A program made the position numbers and the translations under genes. DNA of 64,000 nt from Ectobius pallidus (Eukaryota; Arthropoda; Insecta; Blattodea; Ectobiidae). The DNA lies in the NCBI GenBank assembly GCA_964059195.1, contig CAXKWD010000007.1:59501163-59565162 (forward strand). The letters are read 5' to 3'. Below, in pieces: positions 44,330-55,554 of this stretch; within the stretch, counting starts at the first letter, position 1, and each line of letters starts with the position of its first letter. The notes below the pieces were generated by a model. The model was given only the letters and a program-made list of their open reading frames with translations. It did not search any database and had not been told where the DNA came from.

Positions 44330-45330
44330 CTCGTAACAAATGCTCGAAATGTCCTCCTCTTTCTTCGATACATGCATGCACTCGTCGAATCATGGACTGT
44401 TGTACCCTTTCAAATACTTCGGGATGTTGTCGAATGGTTTCGTAGGCTTCCACAACACGTCGATGAAAAAGTTTCTTTATCCGGAACGTCTGCTACATAA
44501 ACCAATAGTTTAAGGTCCTCACAGAGATAAAAATCCAAAGGATTGAGGTCGGGAGAACGTGCAGACCATGGAACTGGTCCTCCTTTGCCTGTCCCTCTGT
44601 CATGGTAGATGCCAGTCAGAGCATCTCGAACAATGAGACAAAAATGTGCTGCAGCCCCATCATGCATAAATCACGTGTTTCTTAATTGCAGGGGCACATT
44701 ATCGTGAAGTAATTCTGGAAGAGTGTTCTGGATAAAGTCCCTGTAGACAGCACCTGTACGTGCTGGTAGAAAGTATGGACCTACCAGACAGTCACCTGCA
44801 ATTCCAGCCCACACATTAATCCTAATCTGTTGCTGATGTCTAGCCTGAACTAAAGCACGAGGATTATGATCTGCCTATACGTGTTTGTTGTGGAAATTTG
44901 AAATTCCACCTCTCCCAAACGTTGCTTCGTCTGTAAACAAACCGACAAGACAAGCAATGATTGGCTGTTTGTGCCAGAAACCATCGGCAAAAGTTCTCCC
45001 GTGGTGAAAGGCGAAAGGCCCTGCACACATTGAATATGATACGGATACAGGAGCTGCTCGCGAAGTACCCTCTATGCTGTACTGTGAGATGTACCAAATG
45101 TCACAGCCAATTATCTTGTATTGATACTTGGATCGTCTTCGATACACTCTAAAATTTGTTCTTCGTAGTCTTGGTCGTCCTCGATCAATAGTCTGTGGTG
45201 CAACAAAGGTTGGATGACTCGGTTGTCTTCGGTCTGGAAACGCCATCAGATACAACCGTGAAGCCTCGCGTACATTACCATCACGCGACCATACATAAAA
45301 ATCATGTCTGCCTGCTCAAGGTTGAACGAA
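44330..45330 (-). pseudogene. Tc1/mariner-superfamily (DUF4817-type) transposase, dead
   Basis: Read on the minus strand across frameshifts. It starts near 45330 with QADMIFMYGRV, then LYLMAFPDRRQPSHPTF. A GRPRLRRTNF link follows, and after shifts the first catalytic region LFTDEATFGRGGISNFHN (first Asp in TDE). VWAGIAGDCLVGPYFLPA comes next, then a stop replacing Trp, then FMHDGAAAHF with the second Asp. WSARSPDLNPLDFYL carries the third acidic position, about 36 residues after the second. The C-terminus reads AYETIRQHPEVFERV and HFEHLL. The order matches DDE transposases of this insect family. At least three frameshifts and a nonsense codon inactivate it. Confidence 0.8.
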
Positions 45331-45459
45331 ACACGTGCAGTTAACTCACTACATGTACACTTACTTATTTATCGACGTCATACCCGGGGATTTTGACGTT
45401 CGTACATGTGGTTGATGTTATTAAATACAAATTATGTACTTTTATGTATTATCTAACTT

Positions 45460-45817
45460 TTACAGTTTCATTTTGCACTTATGTAGGAATCTTGATAATG
45501 CGCTTGCTGCTTTGTGTGGTTGATCCTCAGTAAATGCTGTTAAGTTCCAAGGGCTGTACCCATATGCTGTACGTAATTCGTTATAAAAGTCATGAGTTCT
45601 AGTATTAGCTTCTGGACAGGAAAAAAGTATGTGTTCAATGGTGCCAAGATGACCAGAGTGGCATTGTGGAGAATCCTTCCTTTTGATCCTATGTAGATAG
45701 TATGGTGTGATAGCCGTTTTGAATTTCACTTTATATAAGATGGATATTTCGGAACGAGAAGCAGGAACTTTTAGGAACCAGGGTTTATCTTGCTTCGGAG
45801 GGGTAGGCCTATGTATG
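45460..45817 (-). pseudogene. I-like LINE C-terminal Cys-His region
   Basis: The minus strand continues from the gypsy insertion edge (45817) with a KPWFLKVPASRSEISILYK reading. It then runs open to the stop at 45460: FKTAITPYYLHRIKRK, then CHSGHLGTIEHILFSCP, the C-x-H-x-H-C pattern found at the C-terminus of many I/Jockey LINE proteins. It ends FLHKCKMKL. Confidence 0.75.
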
Positions 45818-46037
45818 TGTAGTGTATTGTGTAATATACTCTCATAAAGGAAACAGAAATTTATAATGAAAACTCAGCCCTCAGTGTTCTGTTTCCCTCT
45901 TTTGTTTTTTTTCTCTGTTGACATTGTTAAATAAAGTTACGGCGAAGATAGTCGCAGTAGTCTGAATACGAAAGAACACAAATAAATGTGAGTGTAAAAC
46001 TTTAGTAGTTATTTATTATACTACCAATAACACTTCA
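45818..46037 (+). repeat. Gypsy 5' LTR (220 bp)
   Basis: TGTAGTGTATT...AACACTTCA. It contains AATAAAG near 45930, a likely polyadenylation signal. Confidence 0.92.
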
Positions 46038-46038
46038 G

Positions 46039-46052
46039 TAGTGACCCCGATG
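46039..46052 (+). promoter_or_regulatory. Gypsy primer-binding site, tRNA-Trp type
   Basis: TAGTGACCCCGATG starts 1 nt after the 5' LTR. Apart from the second base and one later base, it complements the 3' end of insect tRNA-Trp as I recall it (TGGTGACCCCGA...), the primer used by CsRn1-clade elements. Confidence 0.65.
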
Positions 46053-46919
46053 CATCGGCACCTCAGTGGTGACCCGATGGAAGAAGTACAGCAGACTACA
46101 GCTGGAACTTCTCAGGAAAGCCAAGAAACCGTAGTAGCCCGCGTATCTATCAAAGTTCCGCCGTTTTGGAAGCCTGATCCGAGGATATGGTTCATTCAAC
46201 TTGAAGCACAATTCCGTAACTCGAAGATCACCCAGGACCAAACTAAATATGACACTGTGGTGAGTTCAATTGACTCAGAAATTCTGACACAAGTGGCCGA
46301 TATTCTCACGAATCCTCCGTCTTCCGGTAAATATGATGCAATCAAAAAGCGTCTTATTTCAACTTTCGCAGATAGTGAAACGCAACGAACACAGCGACTA
46401 TTGACAGACTTGGAACTCAGGGATCGTAAACCGACGCAATTACTTTGTGAAATGAGAAATTTAGCTTCAGACAAGGTAAGCGAGAATTTTCTTAAAACTT
46501 TATGGTTACAGCGGCTACCAAGAGAAATGCATGCTATCCTGTCAGTGAGTAGTGACGATCTGACGAAACTGTCGACCATGGCAGACCAGATTTGAGAGCT
46601 AAAACCCACAAGCTCGTACCATGTTGCTCCTATTGCTGTTACGCAACCAATGAACAACTCAATAGAGGAACTGAGGAAGCAAGTTTCTGAGCTCTCACTC
46701 CATGTTGTAGAGTTGAGTAAGCATGTTTTCGCCGACCGCCGCCGACAGGGTAGACCAAAGTCTAGGTCCAGATCCAGAGGTAGGAATGCAGAAACAGGAC
46801 AGACAACAAAGGTAGGGAATTGTTACTACCACACTAAATTTGGCGAGGAGGCATACAGATGTCTACAGCCATGCAGCATGTCTCTCCGAGCTACACCTCA
46901 CAACGGACCGGAAAACTAG
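46050..46919 (+). pseudogene. Gypsy gag with internal TGA
   Basis: ATG codons are at 46050 or, more probably, 46077. The capsid-like region reads KVPPFWKPDPRIWFIQLEAQ and KYDAIKKRLISTF. TGA at 46593-46595 interrupts the frame just after STMADQI, and the same frame continues to 46917. A basic RRRQGRPKSRSRSRGR stretch precedes the CHCC motif CYYHTKFGEEAYRCLQPC (46821-46874). The one nonsense codon separates capsid from nucleocapsid. The protein would assemble the particle and bind RNA. Confidence 0.85.
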
Positions 46920-49900
46920 TTCCCCAACTTTCCACGGCGACAGGGAGCCAGGGGTTAGAGCTGAGTCGCCTTTTTATTAGTGACAAAGGGACAGAAACCC
47001 AGTTCCTGATTGATACCGGTGCAGATGTCTCTGTAGTGCCACCAACACACAGTGAAAAGAAGTCACCAAATAATCTTGAACTTTTTGCAGCGAATGGTAC
47101 TAGGATCCAGACGTATGGTCAACGACTTATGACACTTGACCTTGGTTTACGTTGAACATTCAATTGGCCATAATCGCAGAAGTAGGTAAACCTATAATAG
47201 GATCGATTTCCTGTCGCATTTCAATTTACTCGTCGACAGTTCTAAACATCGCTTAATAGACGGGAACACACACACTTGACCGCGTATGGTACCTCTTCTC
47301 ACAACTACAAACTTCAGGTCCAGCTAACGGAAATTAATAACCGATATCAGCGGATTATACATGAATTTCCTGACATTCTGCAACCTAACAATCTCAACAC
47401 AAAAATCGCCAGCCACCACATTGAACATTTCATCGAAACGAAAGGCCCACCAGTGTTTGCCAAAACTAGAAGACTCTCAGCTGAAAAACTCTTAGCAGCC
47501 CGTAAGGAATTTGACTTCATGCTCCAGCAAGGGTTATGTAGACCCTCGAAAAGTTGTTGGGCTAGTCCTCTGCACTTAACTCAGAAAAAATCTGGTGAAT
47601 GGAGGCCTTGCGGGGATTATAGGAAACTCAATCATATCACAGTACCCGACAGATACCCTATACCTTTTTTAACCGACTGCAACCACATCCTGCATGGAGC
47701 TTCCATATTTTTATCCATTGACCTTGTACGTGCGTACCAACAGATACTGGTGCAAGAAGCGGACATACCGAAGACGGCCATCACAACACCTTTTGGACTA
47801 TTTGAATTTCCATTCATGCCTTTCGGACTTAGAAACGCAGCACAGACCTTTCAAAGATTTATGGACATGGTACTCAAAGGGTTAGATTTTGTCTTTTGTT
47901 ACTTAGACGATATCCTGGTAGCTTCTCCAGACGATAAAGTGCACCTTCAACATATCCGCATCCTCTGTGAACGACTAAATGAATACGGCTTATGCATCAA
48001 TGTTGCCAAATGCATTTTCGGTGTGCAGCAGATCAAATTCTTAGGATACGAAATCAGTCCTCAAGGTCTGAAGCCTCTACCTGAGAAAGTTAGTGCCATT
48101 AAGAATTTTCCAGAGCCACAGTCAGCCACTGGATTGCGCCGATTCTTGGGAATGGTAAATTTCTACTACAGATTCATCCCAGAATGCGCCAAGCTGCAAC
48201 AGCCCCTCTCAAAATTACTTAGCGGACACAAGAAAAACAGCACAAAACTGCTGGACTGGAACGAAGAAGCACAAACCTCTTTTGCTGCAATGAAGGAAGC
48301 CCTCTGCAACACAGCGGCCCTGGTACATCCTATTCCCGGTGCTCCACTCTCCTTGGTAACAGATGCGTCGGACGTCGCAATAGGAGGAGTTCTTCAACAG
48401 GATACTGACGGCGCAGCCCGACCTCTCAGTTTCTTCTCACGAACTCTCACTAAAGCACAGTCCAGATACAGTGCTTATGATCGCGAACTATTAGCAATAT
48501 ATCGCGCCATTAAACATTTCAAGCATCTTTTAGAAGGCCAGTCCTTTGTAATTTTCACGGACCATAAACCCTTGGTGTATGCTTTTCAACAGGATTTGGA
48601 CAAGGCATCACCCAGACAGGCTCGTCAATTACAGTATATTGCACAGTTTTCGACGACAATAAAATATGTTGCTGGCCAAGACAATATCGTGGCTGACACA
48701 TTGACACGTTTAGCCACCATAGAATCTCCCTCACCTCTAAATTATGATCATTTGGCAGATGTACAATCGGATGAAGACCTAGAATCACTGCAACAGAATC
48801 CCAGAAAGAAAATAGTAAAACTCAGTCTGCCGGATAGTAGAAAGAAATTATACTGTGACATATCAACAAAGCATATACGCCCGTATATTCCACACAACTT
48901 TCGACAAGCAGCCTTTTAATCTGTTCATCGTCTTTCTCACCCAGGAATCAGAGCAACAACCAAAATGATCACTGAACGATTTATCTGGCCCAATATGAAG
49001 AAAGACTGTCAACAGTGGACACGAGCATGTATCGACTGCCAAAGATAAAAAATTTATCGACACACTAGATCTCCAGTTGGACAAACCCAAGTTCCCAACG
49101 ACAGATTCAAACACATAAATGTCGACATCGTTGGACCTCTACCTGTGTGCCAAGGATTCAGATATCTCCTCACGGCTATAGACAGATACTCTAGATGGAT
49201 GGAAGCTGTACCAATAGTAAACCAAACAGCTGACTCAGTTGCACAGGCTCTAATAACCACTTGGTTTTCACGATTTGGTATTCCTGTAAGAATAACTACT
49301 GATCAGGGTCGACAGTTTGAAAGCCAATTATTCAAATCCCTAAGCAAGTACCTAGGTTTCCAGAGCATCAGGACAACCGCATACCATCCACAAAGTAATG
49401 GTCTTATCGAACGACAACACCGCACTATGAAAGCAGCACTCAAATGCCATCTACTACAATCCTCATCGTGGGTAGACTCATTGCCTCTAGTCTTATTGGG
49501 CATGCGATCTGTGGTAAAAGAAGACTTGGGTCACTCAGCCGCCGAGCTGGTCTATGGTACACCGCTCCGTCTTCCAGGAGAACTGTTCAGCGACCAGCCT
49601 ACCGTATCACGGTCTGACTTCGTGAGACATCTCCAAGAGACAGTAAAAGGACTTAAACCAAGTCAGACATCAACCCATGGCAAGAAACCTGTTTTTGTGT
49701 CCAAAAATCTCGCCGACTTCTCTCATGTTTTCGTACATCATGGACCTCCATTATCCTCACTCCAACCTGCGTACGACGGTCCCTACCCAGTAAAGAGTCG
49801 AACTGATAAGTTCTTCGACATTAATATCGGAGGGTTAATAAAGCGAATCTCAGTGGACCGCCTGAAACCAGCTTTTCTATTGGAAGAGGGTCCCCATAGT

Positions 49901-49990
49901 GTTACTAACCCTCAACAAGAAACTCGTACTGATGTGACTGGACATTTCACCAGATCAGGACGCAAGGTCCACTTCCCTGCATGTTTCTAG
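46859..49990 (+). pseudogene. Gypsy pol: protease, RT, RNase H, integrase, with frameshifts and stops
   Basis: The frame overlaps the end of gag by about 60 nt. The protease has FLIDTGADVSVVPP (DTG at about 47012). A stop at 47153-47155 and frame changes near 47205 and 47275 break the protease-RT link. From 47276 to 48919 the frame is open: RT with WASPLHLTQKKSGEWRPCGD, FLSIDLVRAYQQI and YLDD (47900), and RNase H with TDASDVAIGGVL and FTDHKPLVYAF. TAA at 48917 and TAA near 49046 interrupt the integrase zinc finger (H-H-C-C, ending CIDCQR). The core from 49100 to 49990 keeps Asp at 49124, Asp at 49301 and Glu at 49409 (35 residues between the last two). A GPYPVKSRTDKFF module and a TRSGRKVHFP tail follow. 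Confidence 0.88.
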
Positions 49991-50007
49991 GACACTATCG
50001 CTGTCAC

Positions 50008-50019
50008 TAGGGGGGAGTG
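50008..50019 (+). promoter_or_regulatory. Gypsy polypurine tract
   Basis: taggggggagtg directly precedes the 3' LTR. Confidence 0.7.
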
Positions 50020-50240
50020 TGTAGTGTATTGTGTAATATACTCTCATAAAGGAAACAGAAATTGATAATGAAAACTCAGCCCTCAGTGTTCTGTTTCCCT
50101 CTTTTGTTTTTTTTTCTCTGTTGACATTGTTAAATAAAGTTACGGCGAAGATAGTCGCAGTAGTCTGAATACGAAAGAACACAAATAAATGTGAGTGTAA
50201 AACTTTAGTAGTTATTTATTATACTGCCAATAACACTTCA
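50020..50240 (+). repeat. Gypsy 3' LTR (221 bp)
   Basis: Direct repeat of 45818-46037, followed by TSD TATG (50241-50244). Confidence 0.92.
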
Positions 50241-50723
50241 TATGCGTAGACGATATGAGATGTAATCTTGTATATTCAGTGGATATTTTTCCTGAACATG
50301 GAGTTCAGTAGCCTGTTTTGCTAACTGGTCAGCAATTTCATTGCCTTTAATATTATGATGACCTGGTATCCAAACAAATCGGAGAGAGATATTAGCAAGG
50401 ATTCCTTTGATCAATTGTTTAATACTGACTTCAAGCCATGAGAACTTAGTGTGTATATTATTTGTAGTTATTGATTCCAGAGCGCTTTTTGAATCGGAGA
50501 AAATAATTATATTAGCACCTTGTATGTTTCTAAGGCTCATGATCGCCTGACGGATTGCTATGATTTCCGCAGTGTATACGCTGCTGTTGTGCTGGATGTT
50601 AAATAGTTGTTTTTCATTAAAGGAGTCATTGAAGAACGCAGCACCCGTACCCACGTCCGTTTTTGATCCATCAGTGAAAATTATAATAGTTTCTTGTTCT
50701 GGAAAAAATGATGTATAATCCAA
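50241..50723 (-). pseudogene. I-like LINE RNase H domain
   Basis: Open on the minus strand from 50723: IIIFTDGSKTDVGTGAAFF, YTAEIIAIRQAI, IIFSDSKSALESI and FVWIPGHHNIKGNEIADQLA. All four acidic RNase H positions (D, E, D, D) are present. It is cut at 50241 by the gypsy element after NIQDYISYRLR. This is the RNase H arm of the LINE ORF2, and is intact at domain level although the full ORF is not. Confidence 0.85.
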
Positions 50724-51225
50724 AAATGTTTTTTTGTGAAAGCTGTGAAGTCTTTATCAATGGGAAGGATGAGGGTACTATAATCTATACAATAGGCAGG
50801 ATATTTCGGGAAAGGTTGGATTTGTTGGTCACAGTAAAAGGATTTTTAGACTTCGAAGATAATGGGCAATCTATTGAGAATCCGGGAAGAGTTTGTATTC
50901 TCTCGCAGTTCAGTAATATATTTTAGTTTCGTGTATAACGGGTGTGAGCTATTAAGAAATAAAAATTTCATATACTTGATACATGCTCCTGTCGTGCGTT
51001 CTCGATAAGTCCGTAAGTGAAGTTCTTTGAAGACATGTACTTTGTTAGGTTTGCCGCCTATGCCTAAAATTCTTTTCCCAATGTTGTAGATGATGGAGCT
51101 TATTTTTGTATGCCATTTCTTCGTTGGAAGGGGCAAAACCTGTATTCCATATTCTAGAGTAGATCTTATGAAATTATTGTACAGCAGGTAAAGCGCTTTT
51201 GGATGGTTTCCCCAATATCGTCCTG
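50724..51225 (-). pseudogene. I-like LINE, region between RT and RNase H
   Basis: The minus-strand open piece 51136-50846 reads KWHTKISSIIYNIGKRILG, VFKELHLRTYRERTTGACIK and TNSSRILNRLPII. This is the connector typical of I-group ORF2. Frameshifts at both ends disconnect it from the neighbouring domains. Confidence 0.65.
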
Positions 51226-52182
51226 TTATAAATCGGAATATATTTTGTTTGTTGTTGAGTTTTTCATTACCATTTGATAGTGAGAATTTCCTGAGAGAAT
51301 GTAGTCAAGGTGCACACCAAGGTATTTTAGAGAGTGACGGTATTGTATCGGTTCCTTATTTATCATTATTTGAGGTAACTGAGGGAGGAGGATCCTCTTC
51401 TTGGAGAATATGGTGAAGGCACTCTTGTGGGCATTTATGTCCATTCCCAATGTGTCAAGTTCTTGGATCAAGGACTCTATATCTTCCTGTAGATCCTGAA
51501 TATTGATGGGGTTACCCTTTTTTAATCTATAGTACAATATGATGTCGTCAGCGAAGCAAAGTAGTCTGATGATCTTAAATCGAATCTTTTGAAGGTGATT
51601 AGTATAAATATTAAATAAAGTAGGGCTAAGTGACGACCCTTGAGGTAAACCCATTGACATCTTACGGGTTTGACGATAACTGTAGTATGTTGGTAATTCT
51701 AAAGATCGATTAGTCATTAAGGAGATAATGTTATTAATATATGTAGATGGTATTCCTATGTTGCTTAATTTCTTACACAGTATTTGAAGATTAACTCTAT
51801 CGTAAGCACTACTCAGATCAATCATAATAGCCAGGGTGTTTTCATTTTTTAGCCACCCAGTATATACCTCAGTGACTAGATATAAGATACTCGCCATGGT
51901 ATTGTATCCCTTACGAAAACCAAAATGTTTGGCGTTGATAATATTAAATCTTTCTATGTAGAATGAAATTCGTTGATTCAGCAATTGTTCGTATATTTTT
52001 CGAAGAGTCGAGCTCAAAATGATTGGTCTGTAATGTGTTGGATGTATTCCGGTTTTATTGGGTTTTAGGATAGGTATCACTGTCATCTTGTTCCAGAGCG
52101 ACGGATATACATTCCCTTGTAGTATTGCATTAAAGCTGTATTCTAAATGTGGTAATATACACGGTTGGGCATGAGATATCAT
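51226..52182 (-). pseudogene. I-like LINE reverse transcriptase
   Basis: 318 open codons on the minus strand. Motifs in order are YPSLWNKMTVIPILKPNK, HYRPIILSSTLRKIYEQLL, FGFRKGYNTMASI, LAIMIDLSSAYDRVN (motif A), MSMGLPQGSSLSPTLFNIY (motif B) and LLCFADDIILYY (motif C, about 51550). LKYLGVHLDYIL ends the thumb start. The catalytic residues are all present, so the domain is preserved while the rest of ORF2 is broken. Upstream, 52183-52400 reads RSAPGPDLI and EIASILRNKG with one stop. Confidence 0.85.
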
Positions 52183-53060
52183 CTCGTATGTTATTAGATC
52201 AGGTCCTGGAGCTGATCGTTTGTTGCCTTTGTTGCGTAGGATGCTGGCTATTTCACTCTGTGTAAAAGGGATATCTAAAGATGGATGAGGCTCTGATGTG
52301 TATCCCTAGCATGGTGCCACCGGTAACACTTGTGCCGGTGCCACTTGTAAGAAATCTGCCTGTAGCAAGATATCAAAAACGATCGGAGTGGAAGAGTAAT
52401 GTTTCTTTCCAGTAAACCACTTCACATGTTTCCAAATCTGTTGTGGTGTGGTAGAATAATCAATACTGGTACCAATTTTGTCTTTTAGCAGAGATGATAA
52501 GATGTTTCACATGGGCAATATGTCTTCTCAGACCCAAGTACGTCTTAAAGTCTAAATGTGTTTTGAATTTCTTAAGTAGGAGTTTTCGTTTGGCTATGGC
52601 ATGTTCAATTTCTGTACTCCACCAACAAGGTTTAGTTCGAACCGGGGGTTTATGAGACGTAAAGAGAGGATGATGTAAGTTTAGGTAATTTTGGAAGGTT
52701 GAGGTGAGAAGATCAATAGATGTATTGGCAGGCTGTAGCTTATTTAACTTGGACTGGATTTCCTGGTTAAATTTTGTCCAGTTTTTTTTATTTGTGTTCG
52801 ATGTGGTATGGATTGGACAGGAAAAAGAGGCGAATGGTTGTTTACCGCCATAATTATGGGGAAGTGGTCACTACCTAGGGTATCTGTCAGTGGTTGCCAT
52901 TCTATGTGAGGGATGAAACTTGCAGAAATGAAGGTCAGGTCCGGTGAAGTGTTTTGTTGACCTCTATAGCCAAGTCGAGTAGGAGTAATCTTATTGATAA
53001 GATGGATAGTTTGGCATTTGAGCTCTTCAATGAGCTCTTCAACGTATGCATATCCTCAGA
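52183..53060 (-). pseudogene. I-like LINE endonuclease C-terminus and linker
   Basis: The minus strand from about 53055 reads ITPTRLGYRGQQNTSPDLTF, then IEWQPLTDTLGSDHFPIIM with the GSDH endonuclease motif intact. A linker with WWSTEIEHAIAKRKLLL and WFTGKKHYSSTPIVF segments then leads into RT. Only the last 50 or so residues of the endonuclease exist, so the element is 5'-truncated here. Frames shift several times. Confidence 0.65.
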
Positions 53061-53351
53061 GCTTAATGTTTTTACTTATTAAGAGGTCAGGAATTATTAA
53101 TCTGACATAGGCTGAAGTAAAATTCAATGCTTTAATTTAATTGTAATCAATTTTAGCAAAATAATTAGTCATTATACAACAGCATTTCTTCTATAATCGA
53201 ACATATGGGAACATTTGTTTTTCATGTAGATGTCAACTGTCCATGGCAACTGAAAGAGGCTTTATACGAGCGCGCTGATTGGTTGGCCGCGAGTCAATCA
53301 AAATGCTTCGAATTGAACAAAATATTATTCTAAATGTGAATGTTAATTACT
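53061..53351. other. Unassigned AT-rich stretch
   Basis: Nothing recognisable between the LINE 5' edge and the first T-repeat module. Confidence 0.4.
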
Positions 53352-53860
53352 CTTTATTTCGGTACTGCTCACCCGATTAGGTCCAAATTCAATAGACTTA
53401 TTGCTATTATCGTTATAAATGAGTATACGAAGTTTCATGAAAATCCGATAAAGCGTATTTGAGTTACCGCGCCTTTTCTTATGTGATACCATAAAAAGGC
53501 ACTAAATTGGGTATTATTCCGGTACCGGCCAACCGATTTGGTCCAATATTAACAGACGTCTTCCCATGGACATTATAAATAGGTATTCCAAGTTTTATGA
53601 AAATCCGATAAAGCGTTTGCGAGTTATGGCACCTTTAAAATAGACACTGAATTGGGTTTTACTCCGGTACCGGTGAACCGATTTGGTCCAATTTCAATAG
53701 GGTTCTTCCCATTGACATTATAAACGCGTATACCAAGTTTCATCAAAATTCGATAAAGCGTATTTGAGTTAGAGCGCGTACAGACACACGGACGGATGGA
53801 CGGACAGACATTTTTCGTCCCCCACACAATCTCATAAAGTATCATACTGGCACTTAATAA
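53352..53860 (-). repeat. Repeat T, module A (inverted orientation)
   Basis: Reverse-orientation array of about three units with ccgataaagcgtatttgagtt and tcatgaaaatccgataaagc. It ends with the terminal sequence ctcataaagtatcatactgg and cacttaataa. Opposite in orientation to module B 120 bp downstream. Confidence 0.8.
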
Positions 53861-53981
53861 TTACTATTGAAAAACTGTTTAAGGATATAGGGGAGTCGGC
53901 GAATCAAACGCTGCAATGGAAAACAATCACTGCTATGTGCAGCTGTTAAATAAAAGAGCTTGTTTCACAGTAAAACTCAAT

Positions 53982-55163
53982 TTATTAAGTGCCAGTATGG
54001 TACTTTATGAGATCATGTGGGGGACGAAAAATGTCTGTCCGTCTGTCTGTCTGTCTGTCCGTCTGACCGTGTGTCTGTCCGTCTGTCCGTGTGTCTGTAC
54101 GCAGCATAACTCAAATACGCTTTTTCGGATTTTCATGAAACTTGGAAAACACATTTATAATGTCCATTGGAAGAACCCTATTGATATTGAACCAAATCGG
54201 TTCAACGGTACCGAAGTAATGCCCAATTTAGTGTCTATTTTAATAGATAATATTAGAAAGGCGCCATAACTCAAATACTCTGTATCGGATTTCCATGAAA
54301 CTTGGTATACGCATTTATAACGGCCAAAGAAAGTACTCTATTGAATTTGAACCTAATTTGTTTACCGGTACCGGAGTAAAACCTAATTTAGTGTCTATTT
54401 TAAAGGCGCAATAACTCAAATACGCTTTATCGGATTTTTATGAAACTTCGTATACGAATTTATAATGTCCACGGGAAGACGTCTATTGATATTCGACCAA
54501 ATCAGTTGGCCAGTACCGGAATAATGCCCAATTTAGTGCCTTTTATGTTAATATATAAGAAATTGCGATAAGCTTTATTGGATTTTCCTGAAACTTTGTA
54601 TACTTATTTATAATGTACATGGGAAGAGGTCTACTGATATTGGACCAAATCGGTAGACCGGTACCGGAATAAAACCCAATTTAGTGTCTTTTAAAGACGC
54701 GGTAACTCAAATACGCTTTACCGGATTTTTATGAAACTTGGTATACACATTTATAATGTCCATGGGAAGACGTCTGTTGATATTGGATAATATCGGTTGA
54801 CCTGTTTCGGAGTAATGCTCAATTTAGTGCCTATTTTATGGTAATATACGTATTCGAAAGAATTTATGAAATGCACATCAGTTATCATGACAACATAGCC
54901 CATTGTTTTACTGTGATCTTATAAGGCTTTGGCAATTAAAATACAGTTAGCTATGACAAATAACACTATTGTTTTACATGCGCTTATCCATCTAGACCGT
55001 TAATCTCACCCAGGTGGCCGAGATGGTAACGTCTTGGCCTCACATTCTGAAGTTCCATGGTTCAAATCCCGAAACCGGCCAATTTGACTCTTTTTTGTAT
55101 TCTGCATATCATAACTGCAATCATAACTGATTAAACAAAAACATACTGACACTTTGTTACATC
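53982..55163 (+). repeat. Repeat T, module B with tandem units and tRNA-like segment
   Basis: Starts ttattaagtgccagtatgg, followed by a (GTCTGTCC)n-like run. Then come about five tandem units of 145-160 bp, starting with aactcaaatacgc-like sequence at 54108, 54268, 54413, about 54560, and 54714. Each carries gaaacttggtatac, tttataatgtcca, gattggaccaaatcgg and accggtaccgga equivalents. A unique segment with Pol III A and B boxes follows. The end catactgacacttt (55142) is the inverted counterpart of the start. No transposase is present. It is probably a non-autonomous DNA element. Confidence 0.75.
55011..55080 (+). other. tRNA-like Pol III box pair (SINE-head-like)
   Basis: A-box-like ggtggccgagatggt (55013-55027) and B-box ggttcaaatcc (55059-55069) at tRNA-like spacing. 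Anticodon and T-arm stems do not form well, and there is no clear acceptor stem, so this is a tRNA-derived segment (Leu/Ser-like D arm) rather than a working tRNA gene. It is repeated at 57921-57990. Confidence 0.55.
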
Positions 55164-55554
55164 AGTTTACCTGATTTTATTAAGTTTCGCACTTGGGTGT
55201 CTTATCTGATGTATCATTAACGTGATCAGCATTATCACTTAACTTACATCATTACTACAGTAGGCTACTTGTTGAGAGATTTTCATTCAGTTACATCATG
55301 TAATGACTATTATTCTTATAAATAAAATAAGAGCTGTGTGTATACGTGAATAGAACGCTATTTTTGTCGGGTAACGTAATAAAAAGGCTTTAAAGGTCAA
55401 CCGTTTTGTTACTCCTTGCATGTTCAGTTGCTCACAAATACAGTCTTACTTACGTTCTATTATCACATGCACTAGAACACGGCATGTATTGTGTAAAGAA
55501 ACTATGTGTTCCATTCTTTGTACAGAATACTATTCGATTAACATTTTATCAACT

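Larger units (their letters stand above)
45818..50240 (+). mobile_element. Ty3/gypsy LTR retrotransposon, CsRn1-like, mutated
   Basis: LTRs of 220 and 221 bp (45818-46037, 50020-50240) flanked by TATG on both sides (45814-45817, 50241-50244). They differ by two substitutions and one T in a T-run by eye. The gag nucleocapsid motif is C-x2-H-x9-C-x3-C, and the primer site fits tRNA-Trp. Both features are known from the CsRn1 clade. Gag and pol carry stops and frameshifts, so despite young LTRs the copy is defective. It lies inside an I-like LINE coding region. Confidence 0.9.
45440..53060 (-). mobile_element. I-like LINE, 5'-truncated, split by a gypsy element
   Basis: Minus-strand non-LTR element extending from endonuclease C-terminus (about 53055) through RT, RNase H and a terminal Cys-His motif, with the 3' end near 45440. 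It is interrupted between RNase H and the Cys-His region by the Ty3/gypsy insertion 45818-50240 (TSD TATG). An RNase H domain after RT is characteristic of the I group. The copy is several-fold frameshifted. Its own length without the insertion is about 3.2 kb, and no target duplication was found. Confidence 0.75.

Noticed and set aside
45818..50240. Envelope gene indicating an infectious errantivirus
   Set aside because: Only about 30 bp separate the pol end from the 3' LTR; there is no third open frame.
53976..54269. Plus-strand frame in repeat T resembling a low-complexity membrane protein
   Set aside because: Produced by the GTCTGTCC run and tandem units; the same happens in every module and in both orientations.
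55011..55080. Functional tRNA gene
   Set aside because: Pol III boxes are present, but the anticodon and T stems do not pair well, and the segment is repeated within a transposon-like module.
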